A stretch of DNA of 44,231 nt, from assembly GCA_009733775.1 (NCBI GenBank), contig WOGZ01000238.1, forward strand, positions 8,422-52,652, given 5' to 3'. The notes beneath the pieces were generated by a model that was not told the origin of the DNA, made no database searches, and saw only the letters and a list, made by a program, of their open reading frames with translations. This document shows, in pieces, positions 21,407-32,455 of this stretch (within the stretch, counting starts at the first letter, position 1; each line of letters starts with the position of its first letter). The DNA comes from Alectoria sarmentosa. Its lineage: Eukaryota; Ascomycota; Lecanoromycetes; Lecanorales; Parmeliaceae. Position numbers and translations under genes: made by a program.

Positions 21407-22068
21407 ATGGACGGCTTTGGCAACAATCATGGCCCGGGAGGGCATAACGGCAACCCCAATGGAGAACATGACGGCAACATCAATGGAGGGCAAGGCGGCA
21501 GTCCCTATGTTCGGATAAGACGAAGCTGATTACGTAACGCATTTGGGTTGATACGACTTTGGGGAGAATTGAAGAAGGCTTTCTGCGACAGATCCCAATG
21601 GCTCCTAAACAAGACATGCTCCCAGAAGCGTCAAAGAAATTCTACAATCTCAAGCAGGAGACACGAACTCTGAAGGTATACTTCGAGGAGGCTAGATTCA
21701 TTTGGAATCATTTGCCAAAGGAGCTCCACGGGCAACTATCTGAGAAGGTGATCCAAGGTATGGATGACGAGATTGTGAGACGGGTGACTGGAGGCGTCTT
21801 ACGCAAGGAAAGGAAGTCGTTGAATGAGGTGATCAACACGATCGAGAGTGCAACAGGAGCACCCCTGGATGAGAAGAAGGTCATCAAGTCCGATGACAGT
21901 GCCAAAGAAGACCCGTATGCGGCGATAAGTCCGAAAGACAAGATTTCTGCTCAAATAATGGCTGAGACGATGAACGTCCTCAAAGCTCTCCAGGTTTCGA
22001 CTCAGCAGGGTGGAACCAGACCGGCATCCTACCTAACGACTTCACGAATTCTGCATTTACACAGCTAG
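21407..22068 (+). pseudogene. Retrotransposon Gag-like relic
   Basis: A Gly/Asn/His-rich leader begins at an ATG at 21407 and meets a stop near 21528. A second open frame from 21559 to 22068 continues with a capsid-like helical block (KKFYNLKQETRTLKVYFEEA, IWNHLPKEL, a run ending NEVINTIESATG) typical in style of retrotransposon Gag proteins. The two pieces are in different frames. No zinc knuckle (CCHC) follows in frame, and downstream sequence to about 22930 is broken in all frames. Same strand as the Pol-like relic but downstream of it, so the two are probably not one simple element. Confidence 0.45.
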
Positions 22069-24531
22069 CGACTTTGTATTCGGGGACTGTAATTAGCGAT
22101 CAGTTTCTATTCCCGTTGCAGGTTTCCGAGCTATGGCAGGTCGTCAGACAAGCTTGTGGACTTTCCTCTTTTCCAACTGCTTTTCTTTCACGGACAAGTA
22201 TCAGCATTTATCATGGCTTATCGCGTTGCACGTGCTGCTTCAAGGTGTTTCTGGCGAGGTTCCTGAAGTTGACGCGGCTGTTTATGCTTAGAAATACGTG
22301 AGGCAAGATTAATAATATTCTACATGGGGCAATTTGACGAGCCGAAAAGGGTCGTATCGAGCATGAACGTGAGACAAAAAAATGGAAGGCTATCATTGTC
22401 CTCTCATTTAGGTTGTCGACCTGTGCAGAATGACCAACTCGATAGCAGTACCTCACGGAGATGGTACGCTCAAGACCGAAGAACAATGCAATTCAAATCA
22501 AGTAAATTCCGGCGACTTTTGCACTCGATGTTACTGACGAAGACAAATTACCTCAACTATAAGAGCTCGTCGAGAATTTCGTTCGCAAGGAATCCACCAA
22601 CGATAGAGCAGACGTCGTGGCTCTCAACGGAATTGCAAAAGACGTTTGGGAACAGACGAGCTTTGTTAGTGACGGTATCGCTGTGGGCACTGGGCAAATG
22701 CTCAAAGGCCACTGCGCCAGAGTCGGAGGACTCCATTCATAGGCTCTGCCTAATAAGTCATCTATCTTACAGTCGAGAGTCCCATCTTCTTGCTTGCTGA
22801 GAAGTACCAGTTGTCCTTGGTACGACTTTACATCGCTGCAGTGGTAGACAATCAAACAGGATCTCCCGCTCGAACTGGCTCCGGCCACTGTCATTGGACG
22901 ATGACTTTCGAAAGAGCAGTATTTCAAAGCCCAATATAGGCTACTCAGAGAAGATGCTCAACGCCACTATGTGATGTGGTGTCCGAAATGGAAATAAATC
23001 CTGGTCGCATGGAAAAAGAATCCCCAATTTTCCCCCAAGATCATACATAGGCTCAAATTCCAGCCAGACACTGCTATTTTCCTAGCCCATCACCGTTAGA
23101 CCTTCTACAAGGTACAGGAAATATTCTATCACCGGACTCATACATCAGCATTCTCACCGTCCGCATACCGGTTTAATGGCTTTCGTTAATAGGACATAGT
23201 CGTTTCATTAAGATATTAGATAAGCTCGTTAAGATCTTGCAGGTGATCAAGATCGTGACATACTTGACCGAAGAATTCTGCTCATGCGTGCGGTTCTGAT
23301 GTGTATGCAGGACCACTTGCATCCCATTGCAGACCAGTCCACTAGTCCCAATGAGACTATTTTGGAGAGAGTGTGCGCATGATACTTTAAACTTTCTTCC
23401 AGCACTGCAGTTTACTACCTTTTTGCGTAAAGGTGTCTCATTTGATTTGCTCAGGGAAGATAACAGCTAGTGTCAGAATGCTAAGCACAGGAATCAGATG
23501 CCGCTTTATCACGAGAACCGACTGACATCTTACTCTTTCCACCACCCTCCGTGGTAGAGACTCCGCCAAATATTCATTCGCATTCAGCGGCGACTCATGG
23601 TCCCCTTACCTCCGTCACTGAAATCTCTACATGACATGGCCCAAGATCACTACAAGCGACCCCAATTCGAAAATCAAGCAATTTGAAATGGACAGCAAAA
23701 GCAGCACCTCAAATACTAACGCGATATCCAACCAGACTTGATTGCATTCGAGAACTCACCTCTGTGACCTCATTTGAGCCTTTATCGGGCATACGAAATA
23801 CTACAAAAGCGCTCGGTCGCAGAGAAGCAAATACTCCAAAAGCAAGATAGCAGTGAGCACCACTACAGTTGAAGCGAGCACGCTGCACACTCGATCGACA
23901 AATCCGCAAAAGCTAGCTCGTCGTCTCTCACCCCTTCTCTTCACGTACTACTCAAAACCACGAAGCTAGTCAGTCACCCATCTCACGTCTCAGCAACAGC
24001 AAAACTTCTCACGAACTACCTCCCCCACCACCATGACACCACAACCCCTTACGCTCGAGTCACCACCACCAGCCGTATGAGCAGGAGACACGGGAAGAAA
24101 ACTCTTTTTCCAGCGCAAACCCTCAGCCTTGCTGTGATTTGAGCCGAGAGGCGAACGATTTCGTGACAAATACTGGACTTTGCATGCGCAGTCTGTGTCC
24201 CGACACCCGAATGAACTCAACTAGCTACAGAGTCTGAGCTCAGGGCCAAGGTCTGCTTGATGTGCTGGGAGATGGAGTTTTGTTTTTATTATTCATGGAT
24301 GGATGGGTGGGTGGATTAGAACAGTACTGGAAACTACTTGGTATATATAGCTCGGAGAACTCATCAGCGTTTTAAAGAGTCCAACATATCAATATATCAA
24401 TCTCATCAAAGTCATCGCGCAGTACTCATAGAGAGAGAGCGAGATACTCCCTCATTCTGCCTCTTCAAACCCAAAAAAAACCTTGTCTATTACAATTATA
24501 TTAGACAACCCCGCGAGAAGCGAGAAAGAAC
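22069..24531. other. Gene-free, degraded region
   Basis: About 2.5 kb without a supportable gene. 22324-22930 has several short broken open frames in all registers, consistent with the tail of the Gag-like relic. 23000-24300 shows nothing recognisable. The GGATGG/GGTGG run near 24296-24315 and an A-rich tract near 24471-24480 are simple sequence. Confidence 0.4.
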
Positions 24532-24633
24532 CCATCCCCCTTTTTTCTTCCATCACAAGGCCACCCGTGCCGCTCGCTGCCTCTCTCTCTCTCTCTTGGC
24601 GACTTTGCTCAAACCGTGAGCGATATTGCGGTA
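24532..24633. repeat. Upstream copy of an imperfect direct duplication
   Basis: Shares in order with 24725-24785: CATCCCCCTTTT, GCCACCCGTGCCGCT, then CCGTGAGCGATATTGCGGTA. This copy is longer because of a CT-rich insertion (24580-24596). Confidence 0.75.
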
Positions 24634-24724
24634 TAATACCCCGACGCACCCGAAGAAAATCTCATGCTGTGATCTCCTTATTGCAAATACATATATAAAA
24701 TAGCCCCGTATGAAAAGGAAAATT

Positions 24725-24785
24725 CATCCCCCTTTTCGCCACCCGTGCCGCTGCCTCCTCTCAATCCGTGAGCGATATTGCGGTA
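24725..24785. repeat. Downstream copy of an imperfect direct duplication
   Basis: Shorter partner of 24532-24633 with the same three blocks. It lies about 580 bp upstream of the amidoligase-like start, so the duplication may alter its promoter region, but no function is shown. Confidence 0.75.
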
Positions 24786-25364
24786 ATATTTATATATCAG
24801 ATCTTGGCAATGAGTCAATCAAGCGGCCCAGCAGCCGTCTCTATTGTTTTAAAAAAAAAATTGAATATGCTTGGCTATGAGTCAAAAGAAAGGCTCGAAG
24901 CAAAAAGAAAAAAATTTCTATATATTGCCGGTCATTCTCCCCCCCCCCCAAAATATTACTCTCTTCGCACATCCATTTCTCCATATCATTCGTACAGCAA
25001 AGACTAGACTGGGACTTTCAGAGCTAGCATACATACATCTTTACCACACTTTACTGTCTGTTTGAATGAAGGAAGGAAGGGTTTGATACTTGCTTGAAGA
25101 CATTGCATCATTGTTGGAAACTTGGTATGTGATTTTATTGGTCTGTTGTTGGCTGCAGAGACAAGAGGATGTTGTCCTTTGTTGTTCCTTGCCGTCTCGG
25201 AAATTGCGGTTCATGATTTCCGGGTTGTTAACACTTTTTTTCCAGAGTGGGTAGACAGACGTCGTCGATCTGTGCGTTCCGAATCTTCACACGCCATCCC
25301 TCACATCTTCAACCTGTACCAGCACATCGACATCATACCCTCGCATCCACAAGACACCGCCAAC

Positions 25365-26970
25365 ATGATCAACGCCACCTTCCAAGCTACCTTCGGCATC
25401 GAAGTCGAATGCATCCTCGCCTTCCACGAGACGCTCCTCCGCAATCACCTCGCCGCCACCAAATCCAACTCCAACATCATCAAAGACATCCCGGAGGACG
25501 TCCGCCGAAAGCTCACCCAAGTCTCTCAACACTATCTCGACGAAGACGCACGCCGACACGACACATCACGCCAGCAGTACATGGGCTGGGGTCTCACAAC
25601 GCCAACCGCCTACCCTTCCGAGCGGGACAACATCGGGTGGCAGGAGTACATGGACAAGCATCTCGCCACTTACGGCTACCGAGGATACGGCGGCGAGATC
25701 TTGCACGTTGCGCAGACTCTTCTTCCGGATGGGGTAGAGGTACACGACTCCTTCAACGGGGAGGAAAAATACACCGACTTTTCGCACTGGCATCTAACGC
25801 ACGAACGGGGTCTTGTGGGGTTGGACAAGAAGAATTTGATGCAGTGGTTGGAGAAACTGTCCAAGGCCAAGGCACCGGGCGATCTTACGAACATGCTCAA
25901 ACAGCCGAGCATGACCAAAGGTTGGGATACCCATCCTCTCGAGCTCGTATCACGAGTTCTTCCCTACAACTCTGCCTCTATCGCCGAGGTATATCAACAC
26001 CTGGCAGCTCTCCAAGAGGGGCTCGCGCACTTCGCTTTCGCAACCGCACACTGCGGATTGCACGTTCACGTCGGGCTTCCTGTCCCGACCAAGTAAGTAT
26101 ACCTCGGAGCAGTCCCTTGGTCCATGTCAACCCTCCTACCTCAAGAGAACGATGCTAACTCCACATGTCCACAGTCACCAAGCCGGCACACCGCCGCCAA
26201 CCTTCACCCTACCAACACTGCAGCACCTTGCGTACATACAAGTCATGTACCAAGCACAAATCAGCAATCTGCATCCGACATCCCGAGGCGATGGGACAAA
26301 CATCGACCTTAAATCCAACATTGACAATTTTTATGAGGAGCCAGAGCCTCTCACAGATGCCGAATACGACGCCTTGGACGCACGAGGCAAGTTTTTCCTT
26401 GAGATGTCTATTTCAAGAGAAGATGCTGACTCAAGGATCCCTCTAGTCGAGGCTGGCGAAGACCCAGACGTCGTCTTTGCAGAACAGCCACCGACATTCT
26501 CCTTCAAGAGGGCACGGGAAAAGATCTTTGCTGACGACATGACGATGTCAAAGCTCTCGGAGCTCATGGGCGGGAAAGAGAAGGCAAGGATCGTCAACTG
26601 GAAATACGTGGCGCGAACAAAAGGTAATTACACCTCTTCCTTTATTATCCTCTCCAAGCGTTGCCGTCGCAATGACCGAACACTGACAGTGACTTTTGCT
26701 ACAGGAGAAGCGCGCACCATCGAATTCCGCCAACACGAGGGCACACTTTCCCCGGTCGCCATCGAACACTGGACAACCTTCGTGGTTGGTCTAGTCCGGT
26801 TGGCCGAACACAACGGTCGACTCTACGGCACTGCACCCGCTTACGACGGCGCCGGATATCGGTACTCAGAAGTGAGTGAAGATTTGAGCGTGTGGAATTT
26901 GATGGAGTCGATGGAATTGGGGGAGGATGAGGTGGCGTATTGGAGGGGAGTGGTTGCTGGCCGGGCATAG
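25365..26970 (+). CDS. Amidoligase-like (ATP-grasp-like/COOH-NH2 ligase family) protein
   Basis: Resembles the putative amidoligase family (Pfam Amidoligase_2 style), whose members are thought to form amide or peptide bonds; the substrate is unknown. Exons 25365-26092, 26175-26623 and 26705-26970 give 480 aa. Seen: FGIEVEC near the N-terminus, WHLTHERGLVG, ELVSRVLPY, the His-rich HCGLHVHVGLP (His residues usual for the family), and EFRQHEGTL near the C-terminus. The last block sits after the second intron, which is 81 nt, open in frame and removable without a shift, so retention would insert 27 residues. Start chosen because FGIEVE normally lies within about ten residues of the N-terminus. 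Alone on its strand; convergent with the exonuclease gene. Confidence 0.85.
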
Positions 26971-28074
26971 GAGGCCTAGAACGGAGCTGACGGGGAGGGA
27001 ACGATTTGTCCGAGCAGTGTTCCGGTAGTACGTTGTGGGGTTTTGGATACGGCTGTGAAAGGCAAGCCTCGCTGGTGTCGAAGTCAGTCGATTCCGTTCT
27101 GTTGGAGCAAGCATGAATTGCATCGCATGAGGTCGAATGGAAGGAGTGTTTGGCAACGCGCTGTCAGGTTAGATCAAAAGTCTAGGATAGCAATGCAATT
27201 GTTGTTTTTATGATCATCCACATGAAGCGAATTCTCCTATGATCTCGTCGTGACCCTGATTCTAGGTATCAAAGTCGGACAGTGGAAGCGACAAGAACAC
27301 TCACCAATCTTGTGGAGGTCCGAATATATTATGCAAGACAGCTTGGTGCGAGGATCCGATGCATGAACGCACCAGCACTTGGCAAGAATGACTGAGCGGA
27401 GACTGGAGCATCATAGCCACTTCCGTAAGTCGTAATGCAAAGCTGTGGTCCCATCTTACGTAGAGCCACAAAAAGCAGGCTCACAGCTACTGCATTCCGG
27501 CAGTGCACAACGGAGCCTGTTGTGTGGAGAGTCCGGCAATGCCATCTGGAGCATGCGCTTTGGGGAGCAAGTCAGAGCTCCTACGATGCGCGAGGATGAC
27601 ACTCTCCTCCCGCCTCCCTTTAATGACGCGCATGCGGTGGGCTCTTGATTGATTGGCTGGTAAAAGGACTACAATAGACTCTTTGCTTTATCGTTTCGAG
27701 CTGGAATTGGTTCAATGACAGGTGCCAGGATACATATCTACATGCCGGGAATCACCGATGAGCCTTAGTGTGGTAGTCTCGATATATGAGGGGTGAGCCG
27801 AAAGGGTGAGTATACAAGCTGGTTTTACAGGAGTGATTGGTCCGACTGGAAAGATCTTAGTTCGAGCACAGGTGTACAGCCTTTCGTTGTGAGGCAGGTT
27901 GGCAATAGCATAGCAATCACCGTAGGCACTTTCAGCCAGCCGCTTCCCCATCTTAAATGACATGTTCACATCCACGAGGCCAAGGTAGCTAGCCGTTTGC
28001 AAAGGCGTACATATCCAACACAACCTCCTCGCTCATTGGCTCATAGCTCATACCTTGCTACGATTGCCTTCTTT
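26971..28074. other. Intergenic gap between convergent genes
   Basis: About 1.1 kb between two stop codons. Short open frames at 27445-27648 and 27712-28023 lack motifs and splice support. Nothing else seen. Confidence 0.45.
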
Positions 28075-30267
28075 TCAAGTAATCGTCACAAATCCTATAC
28101 TCTCCCTCGCTTTCCTACAAGCTGCCTTGAGTGCCTGTTCCTCGGTGTCGGTCCATTTGACGCTCAGCTCATCCCATTTCTTCACTGCGTACTCCCGCTT
28201 GAAGGTCCGTTGCATTTCTTGGAGGCGAGCCAATTCGCGCGGATCGCCGGTGCCGCTGTACACGACCAACAAGGTGCAAGGAGGAAGGCCTTCACGGACC
28301 GCTTTGACGTTATTGACTGTCTTCGTGACTGCCTCTGCGAGGGCCATGGAAGCCGAGTGCGTGGAGGTGGAGGTGGAGTCTTGAGGGGTGTGGTTGGGGA
28401 CAGGCCGCCTGTTATCGTTCCACCAGCCGCGGAAAGACGCAAGCTCTTGGAAGCGAGCCCATGTGAAGTCCACACCTCCACCGGGAATATAACAGCCATC
28501 CTCGTCGCCAAGCACCGCTCTCTTGACACCTGCAACAACTCCAGCGTCATCAACGCAGCCAATGCAGTAGCTAGCCATGGTGCCGAAGTTCCTCTCTGGA
28601 GCGCCTTGGTCCACGATTGCACCCGTCTTACCTTCATTGCCGGCACCGTTTGATGATCCCGCTCTTGGGGTCCTCTTCAGGCGCTTGAAGATTGACTCAA
28701 CGGTTGCCTCGCTTGTGCCCCATTGCGGACCTCGTTCGCACTTCATCTTCACAAGATCAAGGCAAGCCCGTGCATCTTCAACGCTGTCGTGGCCCTGGGT
28801 CCCGTGACCTTTCTGGATCTCACGACCCAAGTATTTTTGTGCGAGCCATTTCAAGGAGGATTTCATGGGTGGACCGCGAGGATGCGGGTAGAGGATGGAG
28901 GTGTCTATAACAAAAGGGTGGGTGAGCTTGAGCGCCATGAGATCAGAATTGAGGGAGTGGCCAATGAATATATGTTTCGGGGTGATTTCTTTGAGGAGCC
29001 GGTCTTGTATGTCTTTGAGCTTGGTTGTTACGTTCTCGAGTTTGGCTGGTGTGATGCCCGAGTATGGTGTTAGGTAGTCAACGATAGGCTTATCCGGCTT
29101 GACTAGTTCGTCAAGGAGGACGTTTCCATCCCACTCGACCAAGCTGATCCGTGTCAATGCCATATCGCCATCTTCCACTCTGCACATCTCGCAGTCCATG
29201 GCAAGTATGCTACGGCCGTCCGTTACACTCCCCTTCTCGATATCCTCATCCTTGGCAACCCCGTCCTCGAGCTTATCTACTGTTGTATCCAGCCAGCCGT
29301 CGTCGGCTGTTTGCTTGTCTTTCGTTCTTCGTTGAAAGCCTACTTCTTTTTCTGATGGGGTGGTAAAAGAAGCCGGATGTATGGTGTAGTCGTTTTCTTC
29401 GAGCTCCTCTGCAGAGGAGACAAACGCTGTGATAGGCGTTCGCTTGTTCTCCCAACTCTTCCCTTCCCTTGCCGGCTTTGGTCCTTTGATCTGTTTGTCC
29501 TCTGTTTTCTCCTCCTGTGTCTTTGGGATAGCAGACTTGAGCATAGCGTCTAATGGGGAGTGCACCTTCCCATACCTCGCGTCTCCTGGAGCCTGGACGG
29601 GCCAAAGATGGGAGAAGATATCTGCGAGTGACTTTAGCGGCGTTGGTAGCTTGTCAGGTGACAAAGGCGTAGGTAGATAGTCATCAGGGGACTTTGGTGG
29701 GGGCTTGATGTTGTATGCATTGGATTCTAGCTCGTTAGCTACAGGTTCGCCATCATCCTTTTTACCTTCCATGACTCCGGTGGTGTCATTGTGAGCTTCT
29801 GGCGACTTGGTCGGAAGCTCTTCTGGCTTATCCAAATGGATACTGCCATCAAACATGTCTTTCTCTAGGCCAGGAACCAGCAAGACTACAGCTTTCCTGA
29901 CCATCCCATGATGCCTTACAGACACGAACTGTGGAGATGTAGCATCGGCCAGGCAGTATAAAATCAGAGTTTGGAGATGATTGATGTTGACGCTCGTGTG
30001 TAATTTATGCAGATCTGAATAGCCTAGACCTGGGTAATTGTTCTTCTTCTGTTTCTTGCCTCCTCTTCCGACGGTGGTCCACCCTTCTGAGTCGGACTTG
30101 CGATCGTCAGGCCGTTGATCTGGCGTGGGCTCACCGCGAAGGTGTGCGAGTGTTGCGCCGACTCCAGTATTGCTGTCACCATTGGATCCATCTTGGGTAT
30201 ACTGAGCATGCTTGCGTTTCTTGTCGTTTCCTCCGCCCATCATTGCAATGCGAGTGCGACTTCCCAA
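28075..30267 (-). CDS. REX1: Rex1-type DEDDh RNA 3'-5' exonuclease
   Basis: Trims 3' ends of nuclear RNAs such as 5S rRNA and tRNA precursors in yeast (known role of Rex1/Rnh70); the same role here is inferred. Single exon, 730 aa, longer than the yeast protein (about 550). Seen: a charged N-terminus with WTTVGRGGKKQKK; a conserved fungal block (YSDLHKLHTSVNINHLQTLI); the exonuclease domain at about 355-505 with LAMDCEM (Asp, Glu), GHSLNSDL (Asp) and HDSVEDARA (His, Asp), a complete DEDDh set; and a C-terminal TLLVVYSGTGDPRE region found in fungal relatives. Start at 30267; a second in-frame ATG lies eight codons on. Confidence 0.93.
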   Translation of the reverse strand: MGSRTRIAMMGGGNDKKRKHAQYTQDGSNGDSNTGVGATLAHLRGEPTPDQRPDDRKSDSEGWTTVGRGGKKQKKNNYPGLGYSDLHKLHTSVNINHLQTLILYCLADATSPQFVSVRHHGMVRKAVVLLVPGLEKDMFDGSIHLDKPEELPTKSPEAHNDTTGVMEGKKDDGEPVANELESNAYNIKPPPKSPDDYLPTPLSPDKLPTPLKSLADIFSHLWPVQAPGDARYGKVHSPLDAMLKSAIPKTQEEKTEDKQIKGPKPAREGKSWENKRTPITAFVSSAEELEENDYTIHPASFTTPSEKEVGFQRRTKDKQTADDGWLDTTVDKLEDGVAKDEDIEKGSVTDGRSILAMDCEMCRVEDGDMALTRISLVEWDGNVLLDELVKPDKPIVDYLTPYSGITPAKLENVTTKLKDIQDRLLKEITPKHIFIGHSLNSDLMALKLTHPFVIDTSILYPHPRGPPMKSSLKWLAQKYLGREIQKGHGTQGHDSVEDARACLDLVKMKCERGPQWGTSEATVESIFKRLKRTPRAGSSNGAGNEGKTGAIVDQGAPERNFGTMASYCIGCVDDAGVVAGVKRAVLGDEDGCYIPGGGVDFTWARFQELASFRGWWNDNRRPVPNHTPQDSTSTSTHSASMALAEAVTKTVNNVKAVREGLPPCTLLVVYSGTGDPRELARLQEMQRTFKREYAVKKWDELSVKWTDTEEQALKAACRKARESIGFVTIT

Positions 30268-32455
30268 GGGACGAGCTTGTAGAATCTCCAGCGCCGAGAT
30301 ACTACCACACTAGACCCAGCTAGGTTAGCCAACGATTATTGCACTAGCAGATAACGCTAATCTTAGTAAAGAGATGAAAAAACACTGCCAAAACAAGGGA
30401 AATTCCGCCTCATTTCGAAGTATTTACTTCCGAGGCTTCGTAAATTTCTTAGTTAGGAACATCAGAATGTTTTCTATTCTCTCCGTTTTCACTCCGTATA
30501 TTGCTAAGAACTTCAATTCTTTCTTCATAAATTCCCATACGTCTTTTCAATATCACAAATTCGAGCTTACGAGGACGACCTCTTTGGCAAGAGCCCTCCC
30601 TCGGAGGGTCATGTCTCAATTAATTATTGACTTTGGCCTCGCATCCTCTGCAGCGAAACGCGCTGCAACTCAATATCAAACGAAACATCAACAAGACATC
30701 TAGCGCGCTCTCTCACAGTTACGCTCTCACAATTATTACGATCTCAGAGAAAAACTCAAAGTCAATGCCAACGTCGATCAACATGGTACGATATCGCATC
30801 ACCATCTTATTCTCAACGTGCGACGTTTCAAAACCCTCCTCAACATATTCTCGAAGGCTCTGATTCTACGCAAATCGTTACGATTTTTACGCCTCCCGTC
30901 AAGACCCTGCGCTTAAGCGCTCCACTCTTGACGTCTACGATGCGCACATACGAGAGAAACGAAGTGCTGGCGCCTTGAAACGAGCTCTTCTAAACCCGAA
31001 AACATCATTTTCGCAATGAACCACGGAATACGAGGTCTGCACTATCAATAGTGAACATCAAAACTCCTACGTCAAGATCTCGGATAATGCCCCGGCTGAA
31101 CTGTTACCTGGATAATGCGCTTCGAGCGGAATTGTACTCGACCTGAGCGCAGTTTCAGAGCCAAATGCCCCTATCAGGCCCAAAAAAGGTCCGTTAACCA
31201 CCTAAGAGATAAATTTAAGATGCTCTACTTCAGGGCCGCCTTTCGATATTAGGGTTGGGGCCGCTTCTGGCGCTGTGCAGACTTTTGGTGCAAACATTTC
31301 GTACAGAAAGTCATATCGTTATTTGCGGATGTTGAAGATGGCATATGTTGTAGACATCAAACACCAAGACGTCTCAAACATATTGTATCACATCGTACGA
31401 TGAGAACGTACATCGCCTTGCGACCACTACCGATGTTAATATATTCCGCATTACATTTAACAATGCGACCAGGGAATTCTAATGCTACCAAAGAGCAACT
31501 TCGTTTTCGATTCGATGAGGATCATGATTTAAAAGATAGAGACGAGGATTTGAATATGGAGGAGGTCGTCAACTCCTCCAAGAATCATATAATCCCAATG
31601 CTGTAAACACGATTATTGTAGCGCTGTTCTCACATGACTTGGCAAGCTTTCCATACTTGGTAGCGCGCGCCCTCAGCACTTATTTCGAGAGTTGGAGTCA
31701 GCAGACTCCAGGAGGAAAGAGAACATGAAGATGACTAGCAGGGGGGTGGGCACGTCGAACGGGTTATATGTTGTATGTGGGCAAAACTCTCGGGTTGACC
31801 GAATCCAAGCAATTCAATTGGCTGTTCGTGAATCGATCGGGTTGTGCCGCCGCCGCTGCCGCTCGCTTCGCAGGTCTGCAGCTGAAGTTTTGACTACTTA
31901 TCGACTCCGAACGCTAGGTTAACACAAGTGACGCCGAGCAAGACAAGGGCCTTGCACGCCGTGTTATTCGGTCCCTGTCACCCATGATACACGGAAAATC
32001 AAACACTCATCCGAATCCATGGACTTGTCCTATCTTTGGCGCTTTCAGTGTATGCATTCTGGTTCGGAAAGTGGTTCCATTTTCTTGCAAAGCACAATTA
32101 GGCACCCTCGTCGACGAGTAGCTCGGCCGTTACCGCTAGCTGCAATGTAGCTATCCTTACTACGATGGCCATCTGAGGGTTGTCTACCCCCCATGACTTG
32201 CAACCCAGTAGACAGCCACATCGGAATGTCACGAATTGAAAAGAGACGCCTGACCCTTAGTTCGTGATTTCAACCCGTCTTGGGGTTACTCAGGTAATCC
32301 ACTCCATCCATAAGTTCCCCCTTAGATTTGGCATTGCTAAGCCCCCGTGCCATGCTGGAATCCTTACCAATCCGCGCGCGTAACATGAGGAAAGTTTCAC
32401 CCGCAAGTCGGCACTTCTTCCTGGGGTTTGCTGCCTCGGAATACCTATCCCATGA
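30268..32455. other. Decayed, AT-biased region without a sound gene
   Basis: About 2.2 kb. A protein-like stretch at 30864-31019 (+) (NRYDFYASRQDPALKR) has no Met start and ends at a stop, then further protein-like pieces follow in the same register with stops between them. Open frames at 31400-31606 and 31692-31922 carry no motif. The look is of an old coding sequence or mobile element ruined by stops; the family is not recognisable. Confidence 0.35.

Noticed and set aside
25247..26158. 303-codon open frame overlapping the amidoligase gene in another register
   Set aside because: Arg/His/Ser-rich shadow of GC-rich codons; the other frame carries the family motifs.
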